Shown here one piece after another: positions 16,794 through 25,906 of a stretch of DNA of 64,000 bases (its first letter is position 1; every line of letters begins with the position of its first letter). Below the pieces are notes generated by a model. It saw only the letters and a program-made list of their open reading frames with translations, made no database searches and was not told where the DNA came from. This DNA comes from Halorussus halobius (lineage in GTDB: Archaea; Halobacteriota; Halobacteria; Halobacteriales; Haladaptataceae). The stretch spans positions 1,273,887 through 1,337,886 of the forward strand of contig NZ_ML219773.1 of assembly GCF_004765805.1 (NCBI RefSeq), read 5' to 3'. The translations under genes were made by a program, and so were the position numbers.

Positions 16794-18038
16794 ATGAGAT
16801 CGCACACGCGTCGGGCCGTCCTCGGAGCGGCGGCTGGCGTCGGCGTCGGTTTCGCCGGCTGTACCGGCCTCGTCGAGGAGAGCCGCGACATCGTGGCCGA
16901 CGACCGCACGACCGAATCGACACCCGAAACCACGACCACGCCCGAACCGTTCGACTCGGTCGACGGCCGGTGGGAACGCTACATGGGCGACCTCGGAGCG
17001 ACTGGCAACACCGACGACTACGGGCCGGCGACCGACCCACGGACAGTCTGGCGGTTTCGAGCCAGCGACCACGTGGGGTCGCCGGTCGTCGCCGACGGGA
17101 AGGTCTTCATCGGCGACGACGCCGACGGCGTGGTCTGTCTCGACGCCCGCACTGGCGACCAAGAGTGGGAACTCAGGGAGTCGATAACCAACAGCCGGTT
17201 CGTCCGGTCGCTGGCGGTCCACGAGGACAGGCTGTACGCGTCGCTCAACTGGGGCGACCACAACACCCGACACTACGAGCTGTCGTTTTCGGGCGACGAA
17301 CTGTGGCAGACCGGCAACCCGCGGAGCAACCGGACCACCGCGGTCGTGACGGACGCCCACCTCTACGCCGTCTCGGTGGTGACTCACGACGACGACGACA
17401 TATTGCACGCGTTCGACCGCGAAACCGGCGAAGTCGTCTGGAAGACCGAGGACCCTCTCGACACCGACCGAACGGACACCGACGTCTACGGGCCGGTCGT
17501 CCACGACGGTCTCCCGTACGTCGGCCACGACGACTACGTGTCTTTGGTCGACCCGACCGACGGCTCCCCGCAGTGGACCGTCGAGATCGAGGACGGCGGG
17601 TACGCCACCGCGTTCCCGACCGCCGCCGACGACGCCCTCTACTCGGCACACGTACGGACCCTCGTCGCGCTCGACGCCGGGTCGGGCGAACACCTGTGGA
17701 GCGCGGACTTCGACTCCAGCATCAGAAACTCCGTCGCGGTCGACGAGGAGTCGGTGTACGTCGTGAACGCCAACGGGGCGTTCGCGCTCGACCGCGAGAC
17801 CGGCGAGCGCCTGTGGTCGTACTCGCTCGAAGGCAGCCAGGACCGGTCGGCTCCGGTCGTGGGCGTCGACACCGTCTACTTCGGGATGGACCAGACGCTC
17901 CACGCCGTTACCGCCGACGGGGGCGAACAGCGCTGGACGATTCGGTTCGACGGCGAGATTCGCTCCGCGCCCGCGGTGGTCGGCAACAAACTCTTCGTCG
18001 GGGCCGGCGAGGAACTGGTCGCTGTCGGCGTCGAATGA
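16794..18038 (+). CDS. exported PQQ-type beta-propeller lipoprotein
   Basis: The start is MRSHTRRAVLGAAAGVGVGF: a twin-arginine signal with lipobox ending FAGC, so Cys23 is the likely lipid anchor after Tat export. A Thr-rich spacer precedes seven or eight blades carrying the PQQ-like repeat, seen as GDQEWELRESI, ETGEVVWKTEDP, SPQWTVEIEDGG, SGEHLWSADFDS, ETGERLWSYSLE and GEQRWTIRFDGE. Many such haloarchaeal proteins do not bind PQQ; they are outer-surface scaffolds. An in-frame ATG 11 codons upstream would bury the twin arginines and is less likely. It has no clear operon partner. Confidence 0.85.
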   Translation: MRSHTRRAVLGAAAGVGVGFAGCTGLVEESRDIVADDRTTESTPETTTTPEPFDSVDGRWERYMGDLGATGNTDDYGPATDPRTVWRFRASDHVGSPVVADGKVFIGDDADGVVCLDARTGDQEWELRESITNSRFVRSLAVHEDRLYASLNWGDHNTRHYELSFSGDELWQTGNPRSNRTTAVVTDAHLYAVSVVTHDDDDILHAFDRETGEVVWKTEDPLDTDRTDTDVYGPVVHDGLPYVGHDDYVSLVDPTDGSPQWTVEIEDGGYATAFPTAADDALYSAHVRTLVALDAGSGEHLWSADFDSSIRNSVAVDEESVYVVNANGAFALDRETGERLWSYSLEGSQDRSAPVVGVDTVYFGMDQTLHAVTADGGEQRWTIRFDGEIRSAPAVVGNKLFVGAGEELVAVGVE

Positions 18039-18116
18039 CTCGGCGTGAGACCGCCCGCACGTCTCGGCACGAGGTCGGGCCACCCGGTTTTAGTGCGCGA
18101 GCGAACTACCCGCCCC

Positions 18117-18986
18117 ATGAAGCTCACGCTCCTCGGGTCGGGCGGCGACTCGCCGACGCCGATGCCGACCTGCGACTGCCGGGTCTGTGGGCCCGCCCGT
18201 GAGCGAGGTCGGCCCCACGCTCGCCTCGGCAACTCCACCTTCGTCCACGACGCGAACGCGGTCGTAGACGCGCCCGAGTCCCTCTGGGCGATGCTGAACC
18301 GCGCGGACGTGCGCGACGTCGACTACGTCTTCCTCTCGCACCACCACGTCGACCACGTCGGGGGCCTGCGCGTCGTGCAGGCCATCGGGCGGCCCGAATT
18401 TCCCGTCGCCGACTGGGACAACGTCGACCCCGCGACCGTGGTGATGAGCGAGACCACCTACGACCGACTCGACGAGTCGCTGGACCTCGAATCCGAGTAC
18501 GACGAGATGGGGTACGCCGAGTTCGAGTTCCTGTCCGACGGCGAGACGATGGCGCTCGGGAACGGCGTCGGGGTGACGGGAATCGGCGCGCCGCTCGAAC
18601 CGGACGGACCGGCGGACGCCGCGATGGGGTATCTCTTCGAGCAGGGCGGCAGTTCGGCGCTGATATCGCCCGACGAAACGACGCTGCTCGACTGCTCGAA
18701 GCTACCCGACGACCTCGACCTGTGGGTCCGAGAGTGCGGGCTGTTCCGCGAAACCGGCGCGGGCGAGCCGATTCTGACCGACGAGCTGTGGGCCGAGACC
18801 AGCGAGCGACAGACCACCTTCGAGCAGACGGTCGCGCAGGTTCGGAGGGTCGGGCCGGACCGCGCGATTCTGACCGAAATCGAGGAGATATACCGGCGGC
18901 GGCCCGACGAGTACGCGAAACTGGCCCGCGAGTACGACGACCTGAATCTGGCGTTCGGACGCGACGGGATGGACGTCGAGGTGTGA
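18117..18986 (+). CDS. metallo-beta-lactamase fold hydrolase, PhnP-like
   Basis: A 289-residue hydrolase with the two-metal motif H75-x-H77-x-D79-H80 in LSHHHVDHVGG. The N-terminus LLGSGGDSPTPMPTCDCRVC has the three-cysteine cluster seen in PhnP-type cyclic phosphodiesterases, which add a structural zinc. Later His/Asp positions are less clear. It probably cleaves a phosphodiester or related bond in the cytoplasm; the true substrate is unknown. The ATG is preceded by GGTTTTAGT at the leaderless spacing. It is upstream of rqcH, with 75 bp between them. Confidence 0.82.
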   Translation: MKLTLLGSGGDSPTPMPTCDCRVCGPARERGRPHARLGNSTFVHDANAVVDAPESLWAMLNRADVRDVDYVFLSHHHVDHVGGLRVVQAIGRPEFPVADWDNVDPATVVMSETTYDRLDESLDLESEYDEMGYAEFEFLSDGETMALGNGVGVTGIGAPLEPDGPADAAMGYLFEQGGSSALISPDETTLLDCSKLPDDLDLWVRECGLFRETGAGEPILTDELWAETSERQTTFEQTVAQVRRVGPDRAILTEIEEIYRRRPDEYAKLAREYDDLNLAFGRDGMDVEV

Positions 18987-19061
18987 GAGGGCCTCCACCG
19001 ACGCGGACCCGGAAACCAGCGTAACGATACGCCTTTCCCCGACGATAGAGAACAACGCGGC

Positions 19062-21179
19062 ATGGACCAGAAGCGGGAACTGTCGAGCATCGACCTCGCG
19101 GCCGTCGTCGCGGAACTCGGGGCCTACGAGGGCGCGAAGCTCGACAAGGCGTACCTCTACGGCGACGACTTCCTGCGGCTCAAGATGCGGGACTTCGACC
19201 GGGGCCGGGTCGAACTCCTCGTGGAGGTCGGCCAGAACAAGCGCGCCCACGTCGCCGCGCCCGAGAACGTCCCCGACGCGCCGGGGAGGCCCCCGAACTT
19301 CGCCAAGATGCTGCGCAACCGGCTGTCGGGCGCGGACCTCGCGGGCGTCGAACAGTACGGCTTCGACCGCATCCTCGAATTTCGCTTCGAGCGCGGCGAC
19401 GAGGACACCACCGTCGTCGCGGAACTGTTCGGTCAGGGCAATATCGCGGTCCTCGACGAGACCCGCGAGGTCGTCGACAGCCTCGACACCGTCCGCCTGA
19501 AGTCCCGGACGGTCGCGCCCGGCAGCCAGTACGAGTTCCCCGACGAGCGGCTGAACCCCCTCGAAGTCGATTACGACACCTTCGTCGGCCACATGAACGA
19601 GTCGGACACCGACGTCGTGCGGACGCTCGCCACGCAACTCAACTTCGGCGGGCTCTACGCCGAGGAAGTCTGCACCCGCGCTGGCGTCGACAAGGAGACG
19701 GACATCGCGGACGCCGACGAGGCCGCCTACGAGGCCGTCTACGAGGCCATCCAGCGGCTCGCCGACCCCGTCCGGGAGCGCGAGTTCGACCCCCGCGTCT
19801 ACCGCGAGGACGACCGACTCGTGGACGTGACGCCCCTGCCGTTAGAGGAGTACGCCGACCGCGACGCCGAGGCGTTCGACACGTTCAACGAGGCGGTCGA
19901 CTTCTACTTCACGAACGTCGACTTCGAGGGCGACGACCCGGGCGACGACGCGGACGTCGGGAGCCAGCGCCCCGACTTCGAGGCCGAGATAGAGAAACAC
20001 GAGCGCATCATCGAACAACAGGAGCAGGCCATCGAGGGGTTCGAGCAGGAGGCCGAGCAGGTCCGCGAGAAGGCCGAACGCCTCTACGGCCACTACGGGC
20101 TGGTCGACGAGATTCTGACCACGGTGCAGAACGCCCGCGACGAGGACACTCCGTGGGACGAAATCGAGGCCGGATTCGAGGAGGGGGCCGACAGGGGCAT
20201 CGCGGCCGCCGAGGCCGTCCGGAGCCTCGACCCCGAGCAGGGGACCGTCACGGTCGAGATAGACGGCACGCCGGTCGAACTCGACGCCTCGACCGGGGTC
20301 GAGAAGAACGCCGACCGGCTCTACACCGAGGCCAAGCGCGTCGAGGGCAAGAAGGAGGGCGCGCTGGCCGCCATCGAGGACACCCGCGAGGACCTCGAAG
20401 CCGCAAAGCGCCGCAAGGCCGAGTGGGAGGCCGACGACGGGGACGACGCGGACGGCGAGGAAGACGGCGACGACGAGTCCGAGGAAGTCGACTGGCTGTC
20501 GGAGCCCTCGATTCCGATTCGCAAGCAAGAGCAGTGGTATGAGCGGTTCCGGTGGTTCCGGACCAGCGACGACTTTCTGGTCATCGGCGGGCGGGACGCC
20601 GACCAGAACGAGGAACTCGTCCAGAAGTATCTGGACGGCGACGACCTGTTCTTCCACGCGCAGGCCCACGGCGGTCCCGTGACGATTCTGAAGACCTCCG
20701 ACCCGAGCGAGCCGTCCCGGGACGTGGACGTCCCCGAGGCGAGCAAGCGCGAGGCGGCCCAGTTCGCGGTGTCGTACTCGTCGGTCTGGAAGGACGGCCG
20801 GTACGCCGGCGACGCCTACCTCGTCGCGCCCGACCAGGTGAGCAAGACGCCCGAGAGCGGCGAGTACCTCGAAAAGGGCGGGTTCGCGATTCGGGGCGAC
20901 CGCACCTACTTCCGGGACGTGGCGGTGAGCGTGGCCGTCGGCATCGCCTGCGAGCCCCACACCCGCGTCCTCGGGGGCCCGCCCGCGGCGGTCGTTCCGC
21001 AGGTCGAGACCCACGTCGAGGTCGAACCCGGCCGGTTCGCGCAGGGCGACGTGGCCAAGCGGGTCTACCGGACGTTCCGCGAGCGGTTCGCCGACACCTC
21101 GTTCGTCCGGAAGGTCGCCAGCCCCGACCTGATTCAGGAGTTCCTGCCGCCGGGCACGAGCCGGACGAGCGAGGAGTAG
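19062..21179 (+). CDS. rqcH: RqcH / NFACT family ribosome quality-control protein
   Basis: A 705-residue archaeal homologue of Rqc2/RqcH, which binds peptidyl-tRNA on split large ribosomal subunits and recruits alanyl-tRNA for tailing. The NFACT-N domain (about 1-270) begins KRELSSIDLAAVVAELG; a coiled-coil follows (EIEKHERIIEQQEQAIEGFE), then the NFACT-R/DUF814 domain with WYERFRWFRTSDDFLVIGGRD and DLFFHAQAHGGPVTIL. An acidic insert rich in Asp and Glu precedes NFACT-R, typical of haloarchaea. Its 3' end overlaps a convergent small membrane-protein gene by 46 bp. Confidence 0.93.
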   Translation: MDQKRELSSIDLAAVVAELGAYEGAKLDKAYLYGDDFLRLKMRDFDRGRVELLVEVGQNKRAHVAAPENVPDAPGRPPNFAKMLRNRLSGADLAGVEQYGFDRILEFRFERGDEDTTVVAELFGQGNIAVLDETREVVDSLDTVRLKSRTVAPGSQYEFPDERLNPLEVDYDTFVGHMNESDTDVVRTLATQLNFGGLYAEEVCTRAGVDKETDIADADEAAYEAVYEAIQRLADPVREREFDPRVYREDDRLVDVTPLPLEEYADRDAEAFDTFNEAVDFYFTNVDFEGDDPGDDADVGSQRPDFEAEIEKHERIIEQQEQAIEGFEQEAEQVREKAERLYGHYGLVDEILTTVQNARDEDTPWDEIEAGFEEGADRGIAAAEAVRSLDPEQGTVTVEIDGTPVELDASTGVEKNADRLYTEAKRVEGKKEGALAAIEDTREDLEAAKRRKAEWEADDGDDADGEEDGDDESEEVDWLSEPSIPIRKQEQWYERFRWFRTSDDFLVIGGRDADQNEELVQKYLDGDDLFFHAQAHGGPVTILKTSDPSEPSRDVDVPEASKREAAQFAVSYSSVWKDGRYAGDAYLVAPDQVSKTPESGEYLEKGGFAIRGDRTYFRDVAVSVAVGIACEPHTRVLGGPPAAVVPQVETHVEVEPGRFAQGDVAKRVYRTFRERFADTSFVRKVASPDLIQEFLPPGTSRTSEE

Positions 21180-21436
21180 GCGGGGAGGGAGCGACGGTCG
21201 AGTACGGGGCGGTCAGGGGACGAGCGCCCGGATGGTCCGACCGCACGGATGGCCCGACCGCCCGTGACGAGCAGGTCGAGCGCGACGAACGCGGCGAGGA
21301 CCACCGTGACGGCCGCGAGGACGCCGCCCCGCGACCGGAACACGACGTTCATCGCGCCGTCACTGTCGGTGTCGACGTCGAGTTTCCATCCGCTGGTGCC
21401 CGCCGCGTCGCCCTTCTCCTCGGATTTCGACGTCAC
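21134..21436 (-). CDS. single-pass membrane protein (100 aa), GTG start
   Basis: Reads from a GTG as TSKSEEKGDAAGTSGWKLDV with one strong membrane segment (GGVLAAVTVVLAAFVALDLL) near residues 38-57 and a polar tail. A CTTATTTTCC box lies about 25-30 nt upstream on the minus strand, the expected distance for a leaderless transcript, which supports the GTG. The acidic N-terminus and hydrophobic segment make it look real even though its end overlaps rqcH. The tail beyond residue 70 is less convincing in composition. No function recognised. Confidence 0.55.
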   Translation of the reverse strand: MTSKSEEKGDAAGTSGWKLDVDTDSDGAMNVVFRSRGGVLAAVTVVLAAFVALDLLVTGGRAIRAVGPSGRSSPDRPVLDRRSLPAYSSLVRLVPGGRNS

Positions 21437-21559
21437 GTATTTCTCGATTTTCGAAGGGGAAAATAAGGGTTTGGGCGGGGAGGTGAGTAGCGTTTAGACG
21501 AGCGGCTGTGATCGCAATCACCCACTCGAACGCTCTCGGGCCGCTCTGGGACAACGCTT

Positions 21560-21645
21560 GAACAGAAACCACAGCCTCGAACGCCCTCAGCGCGCTCTCT
21601 GACAGCAGAACAGAAACCACAGCCTCGAAAGCCCTCAGCGCGCTC
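21560..21645 (+). repeat. imperfect tandem repeat, two 38-nt units
   Basis: GAACAGAAACCACAGCCTCG followed by AACGCCCTCAGCGCGCTC occurs at 21560-21597 and, with one change, at 21608-21645. A more degenerate relative (CACTCGAACGCTCTCGGGCC) lies just upstream near 21521. The unit period is 48 nt. Confidence 0.7.
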
Positions 21646-21652
21646 GCGGTCG

Positions 21653-21716
21653 CTCAGCGGGATATTTCGCGGCTCTCTCCACACCGCCCGAGCCGCGAAA
21701 TAGTTCCCGCGCTGAG
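21653..21716. repeat. long imperfect hairpin
   Basis: The 23-nt arm at 21653-21675 (beginning CTCAGCGGGATATTTCGCGG) pairs with 21690-21716 (beginning GAGCCGCGAAATA), with a few indels and a loop of 14 nt. It directly follows the tandem repeat, which shares the CTCAGCG motif, so the two may be one composite element. Confidence 0.65.
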
Positions 21717-21764
21717 GCGACCACGCGTTGCGCGAGCCCGCCTCGCCCTTTCAGTCCACCAAGG

Positions 21765-21909
21765 GGACCGCACCACAACCGCACAGCCCCGCACCCGCAC
21801 CGACACCGCGACCGCAGGCCTCACGCCTCCCCAGCCTCGGGGCGCATGAACGCGCCCCTCCCTCGCGCGAAATTGTCGGCCCACACGGGGCCGACAGCGC
21901 GCGCCGAGA
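21765..21909 (+). repeat. dispersed two-hairpin element, copy D
   Basis: Carries CACCGCGACCGCAGGCCTCA, CGCCTCCCCAGCCTCGGGGC, the first hairpin (GGGGCGC / GCGCCCC) and the second hairpin TGTCGGCCC / GGGGCCGACA, then CAGCGCGCGCCGAGAG. The second stem differs from copies A-C at paired positions. Confidence 0.72.
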
Positions 21910-22046
21910 GCGTTGGAGGCGGTGGGCGCGATCTCACAGTCACGTATTCGAACACCGCCGGGAGGACCGCCGCGTTCAGCAGGGACCCGGCCTCCCTCGA
22001 TTCCCGACGCGCCGATTCCCGGCGACCGGGTCTCGGCACCACATTT

Positions 22047-24242
22047 ATGCGAGATTCCCGCGAACCACCGGACGTGGACGAGAACACAGGAGCACTGTCG
22101 GGACTGTTCGCGCCCGAGCGGGTCGCAGTCGTCGGCGCGACCGACAGCGAGGGCTCGGTCGGCCGGGCCATCGTGGAGAACCTGCGGGCGGACTTCGCGG
22201 GCGAGACGGTCCCCGTCAATCCCAACTACGACGAACTGTTCGGCCTCGACTGCTACCCGGCGGTCGGGGCGATTCCCGACGTCGAAAGCGTCGACCTCGG
22301 CGTGGTCGTGGTGCCGCCGGGCATCGCGGTCGAGGCAGTCCGGGAGTGTGGCGAGGCCGGCGTCCGGAACGTGGTGGTCATCACCGCCGGGTTCGGCGAG
22401 ACCGGCAGCGAGGGCGCGAGCCGCGAGCGCGAGTTGACCGAGGTGGCCGAGGCCTACGAGCTCAACCTCGTCGGCCCCAACAGCCTCGGCGTGATGAGTA
22501 CGCCGACCGGCCTGAACGCCACGTTCGGCCCGGAGAACGCGCTCGCCGGCTCGATATCGTTCATGAGCCAGTCGGGCGCGTTCATCACCGCGGCGCTCGA
22601 CTGGGCCACCGACGAGGGAATCGGCTTCAAGGACGTGGTGTCGCTGGGCAACAAGGCGGTCCTCGACGAGACCGACTTCGTGCGCGCGTGGGGCGACGAC
22701 CCCGAGACCGACGTGATTCTGGGCTATCTGGAGGGCGTCGAGGACGGCGGCGCGTTCATCGACGCGGCCCGCGAGGCGGCCGACGACACGCCGGTCGTGC
22801 TGGTCAAGTCCGGGCGGACCGAGGCCGGCGCGCAGGCGGTGTCCTCCCACACCGGCACCCTGGCGGGCAGCGACGAGGCCTACGAGGCCGGGCTGGAGCA
22901 GGCGGGCGTCCTCCGGGTCGAGAACGTCCAGGAGCTGTTCGACTTCGCCCAGATACTCTCGGGCCAGCCACTCCCCGAGGGCGACGACGTGGCCATCGTG
23001 ACCAACGCGGGCGGGCCGGGCGTGATGACCACGGACGCGGTGGGCGACTCGCGGCTCTCGCTGGCGTCGTTCTCCGAGGAGACGATGGCGGGTCTCTCGG
23101 AGTCGATGCCCGAGGAGGCCAACATCTACAACCCCATCGACGCCATCGGCGACGCCGACGTCGAGCGGTTCGAGACGGCGCTGGACCTCGCGCTGGGCGA
23201 CGAGAACGTCGACGCCGCCGTGGTGCTGTCGGCACCCACGGCCGTCATCGACTTCGACGACCTCGCGGCGTCCATCGTCGACCGGCAGGCCCACCACGGC
23301 AAGCCCGTGGCGGCCGTGCTGATGGGCGGCGAGCGGACCGAGTCCGCCAAGGGGACGCTGCGCGAGGGCGGCATCCCGAACTACTTCGACCCGGCGCGGG
23401 CGGTCCGGAGCCTCGACGCGCTCGTCCGGTACCGCGAGGTCAGCGAGCGGGCGTACGAGGACCCCGAGACGTTCGACGTGGACCGCGAGCGCGCCCGCGA
23501 AATCCTCGGTCGGGCGGTCGAGCGCGGCGACAACCGACTCGGCGTCGAGGCCATGGGTCTGCTCGACGCCTACGGGATTCCGACGCCCGAGGGCACGATC
23601 GCCGAGACGCCCGACGAGGCGCTCGCGGCGGCCGAGCGCGTCGACGGCGACGTAGTGATGAAGATAGTCTCGCCCGACATCCTCCACAAGTCCGACATCG
23701 GGGGCGTGAAGGTCGGCGTGGCCGACGGGGACGTCGAGGACGCCTTCGAGGACCTCGTGACTCGCGCTCGGAACTACCAGCCCGACGCCGAGATTCTGGG
23801 CGTGCAGGTCCAGGAGCTAGTCGACGTCGACGCCGGCACCGAGACCATCCTCGGCATGAACCGCGACCCGCAGTTCGGCCCGCTGGTTCTGTTCGGCCTC
23901 GGGGGCATCTTCGTGGAGGTCCTCGAAGACACCGAGACCCGCGTCGCGCCGGTGAGCGAGCGCGAGGCGACCGAGATGGTCGAGGGCATCCGGTCCGCGC
24001 CGCTGTTGCGGGGCGCGCGCGGCCGCGAGGCCGCCGACCGCGAGGCCATCGTCGAGAGCCTCCAGCGGCTCTCCCAGCTCGTGACCGACTTCCCGGCCAT
24101 CCTCGAACTCGACGTGAACCCGCTGGTGGCCGGCCCCGAGGGCGTGCAGGCCGTCGACGTCCGGCTGACCGTCGACGCCGACGAACTGGACGCCGACGAA
24201 CCGGACGCCGACGAACCGGACGCCGAGGAACTCGAACCATGA
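22047..24242 (+). CDS. ADP-forming acyl-CoA (acetate-CoA) synthetase, fused alpha-beta
   Basis: A 731-residue enzyme that makes ATP from acyl-CoA, ADP and phosphate, yielding the free acid. The N-terminal CoA-binding domain (PERVAVVGATDSEGSVGRAI), succinyl-CoA ligase-like domains (FMSQSGAFITAALDWA, SHTGTLAGSDEAYEAG) and a C-terminal ATP-grasp domain (KIVSPDILHKSDIGGVKVG, then LGMNRDPQFGPLVLFGLGG) are fused in one chain. Start is uncertain: ATG at 22047 coincides with a CATTTATG box, and a leaderless transcript from that box would begin near an in-frame GTG at 22074. The tail has an acidic DADEPDADEPDAEE repeat. The next gene overlaps by 4 bp. Confidence 0.9.
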   Translation: MRDSREPPDVDENTGALSGLFAPERVAVVGATDSEGSVGRAIVENLRADFAGETVPVNPNYDELFGLDCYPAVGAIPDVESVDLGVVVVPPGIAVEAVRECGEAGVRNVVVITAGFGETGSEGASRERELTEVAEAYELNLVGPNSLGVMSTPTGLNATFGPENALAGSISFMSQSGAFITAALDWATDEGIGFKDVVSLGNKAVLDETDFVRAWGDDPETDVILGYLEGVEDGGAFIDAAREAADDTPVVLVKSGRTEAGAQAVSSHTGTLAGSDEAYEAGLEQAGVLRVENVQELFDFAQILSGQPLPEGDDVAIVTNAGGPGVMTTDAVGDSRLSLASFSEETMAGLSESMPEEANIYNPIDAIGDADVERFETALDLALGDENVDAAVVLSAPTAVIDFDDLAASIVDRQAHHGKPVAAVLMGGERTESAKGTLREGGIPNYFDPARAVRSLDALVRYREVSERAYEDPETFDVDRERAREILGRAVERGDNRLGVEAMGLLDAYGIPTPEGTIAETPDEALAAAERVDGDVVMKIVSPDILHKSDIGGVKVGVADGDVEDAFEDLVTRARNYQPDAEILGVQVQELVDVDAGTETILGMNRDPQFGPLVLFGLGGIFVEVLEDTETRVAPVSEREATEMVEGIRSAPLLRGARGREAADREAIVESLQRLSQLVTDFPAILELDVNPLVAGPEGVQAVDVRLTVDADELDADEPDADEPDAEELEP

Positions 24243-25384
24243 ACACGATACTCGTCACCGCGACCGAAGCAAGCACAGGCAAGACCGCGGTCGCACTCGC
24301 GCTGGCCCGACTGGCCGCCGAGCGCGGCCTGTCGGTCGGCTACATGAAGCCCAAGGGCACCCGGCTCCAGAGCAACGTCGGCAAGACACTCGACGAGGAC
24401 CCGATGCTGGCCCGGGACCTGCTCGACCTCGACGCCGAGATGCACGACCTCGAACCCGTGGTGTACTCGCCCACGTTCATCGAGCAGGCCATCCGGGGAC
24501 GGGAGGACCCCGACGAACTCCGCGAGCAGGTCCGCGGGAGCTTCCAGCGCCTTTCGGAGGGCAAGGACCTGATGGTTGTCGAGGGCGGCGGGAAGCTCAC
24601 CACGGGCGGCATCGTGAACCTCACCGACGCCGAGGTGGCCGACCTGCTCGACGCCGAGGTGTTGCTCCTCTCGCGGTACGAGCGCGGCGGCGACGTCGAC
24701 GACGTGCTCGCGGGCGTCGCGGACGTGCGCGCCGGGGACGCCAGCGGCGGACCCGACCCGGACGGCCGGACCGGCGTGGACGACCGGCTGCTCGGCGTGC
24801 TGTTCAACGCGGTCCCGGACGCCAGCTTCGACGAACTCGAGACCGAGGTCGCGCCGTTCCTCGACGGCCGGGACGTCCCGGTGCTGGGCGTCGTCCCGCG
24901 CGAGCAGTCGCTGGCCGGCGTGACCGTCGCGGACCTCGCGGCCGAACTCTCGGCCGAGCAGTTGAACGACGCGCCCGGCGACGCGTTCGTCGAGCGGTTC
25001 CTCGTCGGCGCGATGTCGGGCGACTCCGCGCTCCGTCACCTCCGGCGCACGAAGGACGCCGCGCTCGTCACCGGCGGCGACCGGCCCGACCTCCAGCGGG
25101 TGGCGCTGGAAGCGCCGGGCGTGAAGTGTCTCATCCTGACCGGCGGATTCCGGCCGCCGGGGGCCGTGGTCGGCGCGGCCGAGGAGAAGGGCGTGCCGGT
25201 CCTGCTGGTCCAGTCGGACACGCTGACCACGGTCGAGCGCGCCGAGGACGTTGTCCGGAGCGGCCGGACCCGCGACGCCGAGACGGTCGAGACCATGCGG
25301 GGCCTGCTCCACGACCACGCCGACGTCGACGCCGTTCTCGGCGAGCCCGCCGAGTCGACCGACGGGGAGACGGACGCGAACTGA
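24239..25384 (+). CDS. P-loop / DRTGG domain protein (phosphotransacetylase-like N-terminal half)
   Basis: The ATG overlaps the stop of the acyl-CoA synthetase gene (ATGA), so the two are translationally coupled. The 381-residue product has a P-loop of the BioD/Pta type (TATEASTGKTAVALALARLA), VVEGGG and a DRTGG domain in the C-terminal half (RFLVGAMSGDSALRHL onward, VLLVQSDTLTTVERAE). This is the N-terminal regulatory part of some phosphotransacetylases without the catalytic Pta domain. Tight linkage to the ADP-forming synthetase suggests a role in acetyl-CoA/acetate control; the exact reaction, if any, is unknown. Confidence 0.8.
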   Translation: MNTILVTATEASTGKTAVALALARLAAERGLSVGYMKPKGTRLQSNVGKTLDEDPMLARDLLDLDAEMHDLEPVVYSPTFIEQAIRGREDPDELREQVRGSFQRLSEGKDLMVVEGGGKLTTGGIVNLTDAEVADLLDAEVLLLSRYERGGDVDDVLAGVADVRAGDASGGPDPDGRTGVDDRLLGVLFNAVPDASFDELETEVAPFLDGRDVPVLGVVPREQSLAGVTVADLAAELSAEQLNDAPGDAFVERFLVGAMSGDSALRHLRRTKDAALVTGGDRPDLQRVALEAPGVKCLILTGGFRPPGAVVGAAEEKGVPVLLVQSDTLTTVERAEDVVRSGRTRDAETVETMRGLLHDHADVDAVLGEPAESTDGETDAN

Positions 25385-25621
25385 CGGGACCCTCCCCTCG
25401 GCACGCTGCCGGTCACTCCCCGTCTCCCCCGTCGCGTCTGTCGCTTCCGCGCTCCTCGTCAACGTCGAGCAGGGGCACGAGGTCGCCGCGGAGCGCGCCT
25501 CGGGCCCGACGAAACCGGGTCGGACGCCCGAGCCGGGCGACGACCCCGAGCGAGCCGACGCGACGACCCGAGATGCGCTCATGGTCGGGTTATTTGGTTC
25601 GGGAACCGCAACTGCGCGCAA

Positions 25622-25906
25622 ATGCTCGTCGAACGCGCACTCGCGCTGGCGACCACGGTCGTCCTCGCCGGGACGTTCCCGCTCGCGCTCATCGCGGCGC
25701 GCGGGTTCCGGGACGCCCCGTTCGGGTCGGTGTTGCGGCCCCTGCCCGTCGTGATACTCGCCTTCGTGGCGCTGAACGCGCCCGGAGCGCTGTCCGTAGA
25801 TTCGCCCGATGCCGTCCGACTCGCGACGTCGCTGGTGGCGACCGTGAGCGCGCTGGTCTCGGCCGCGCACGCGGTCGTCCTGCTCACCGAGCGGAGGAAA
25901 CTGTGA
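25622..25906 (+). CDS. small multi-pass membrane protein (94 aa)
   Basis: Three hydrophobic segments are visible: LALATTVVLAGTFPLALIAA near the N-terminus, LPVVILAFVALNAPGAL, and LATSLVATVSALVSAAHAVV, with a short charged tail TERRKL. GGGTTATTTGG upstream could be its TATA box. It is the first of three genes linked by overlaps: its TGA is embedded in the GTGA of the next start. Similar small membrane proteins accompany DUF7504-type genes in haloarchaea, but no function is known. Confidence 0.65.
   Translation: MLVERALALATTVVLAGTFPLALIAARGFRDAPFGSVLRPLPVVILAFVALNAPGALSVDSPDAVRLATSLVATVSALVSAAHAVVLLTERRKL

Larger units (their letters stand above)
21437..22046. other. repeat-rich intergenic region
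   Basis: About 600 bp with no credible gene. It contains a short tandem repeat (21560-21645), a long hairpin (21653-21716) and copy D of the dispersed element (21765-21909), all listed separately. The remainder leads to the acyl-CoA synthetase promoter. Confidence 0.6.

Noticed and set aside
21846..22046. N-terminal extension of the ADP-forming synthetase by 67 residues
   Set aside because: The extension overlaps the dispersed repeat copy D, is not acidic, and precedes the promoter-like box.
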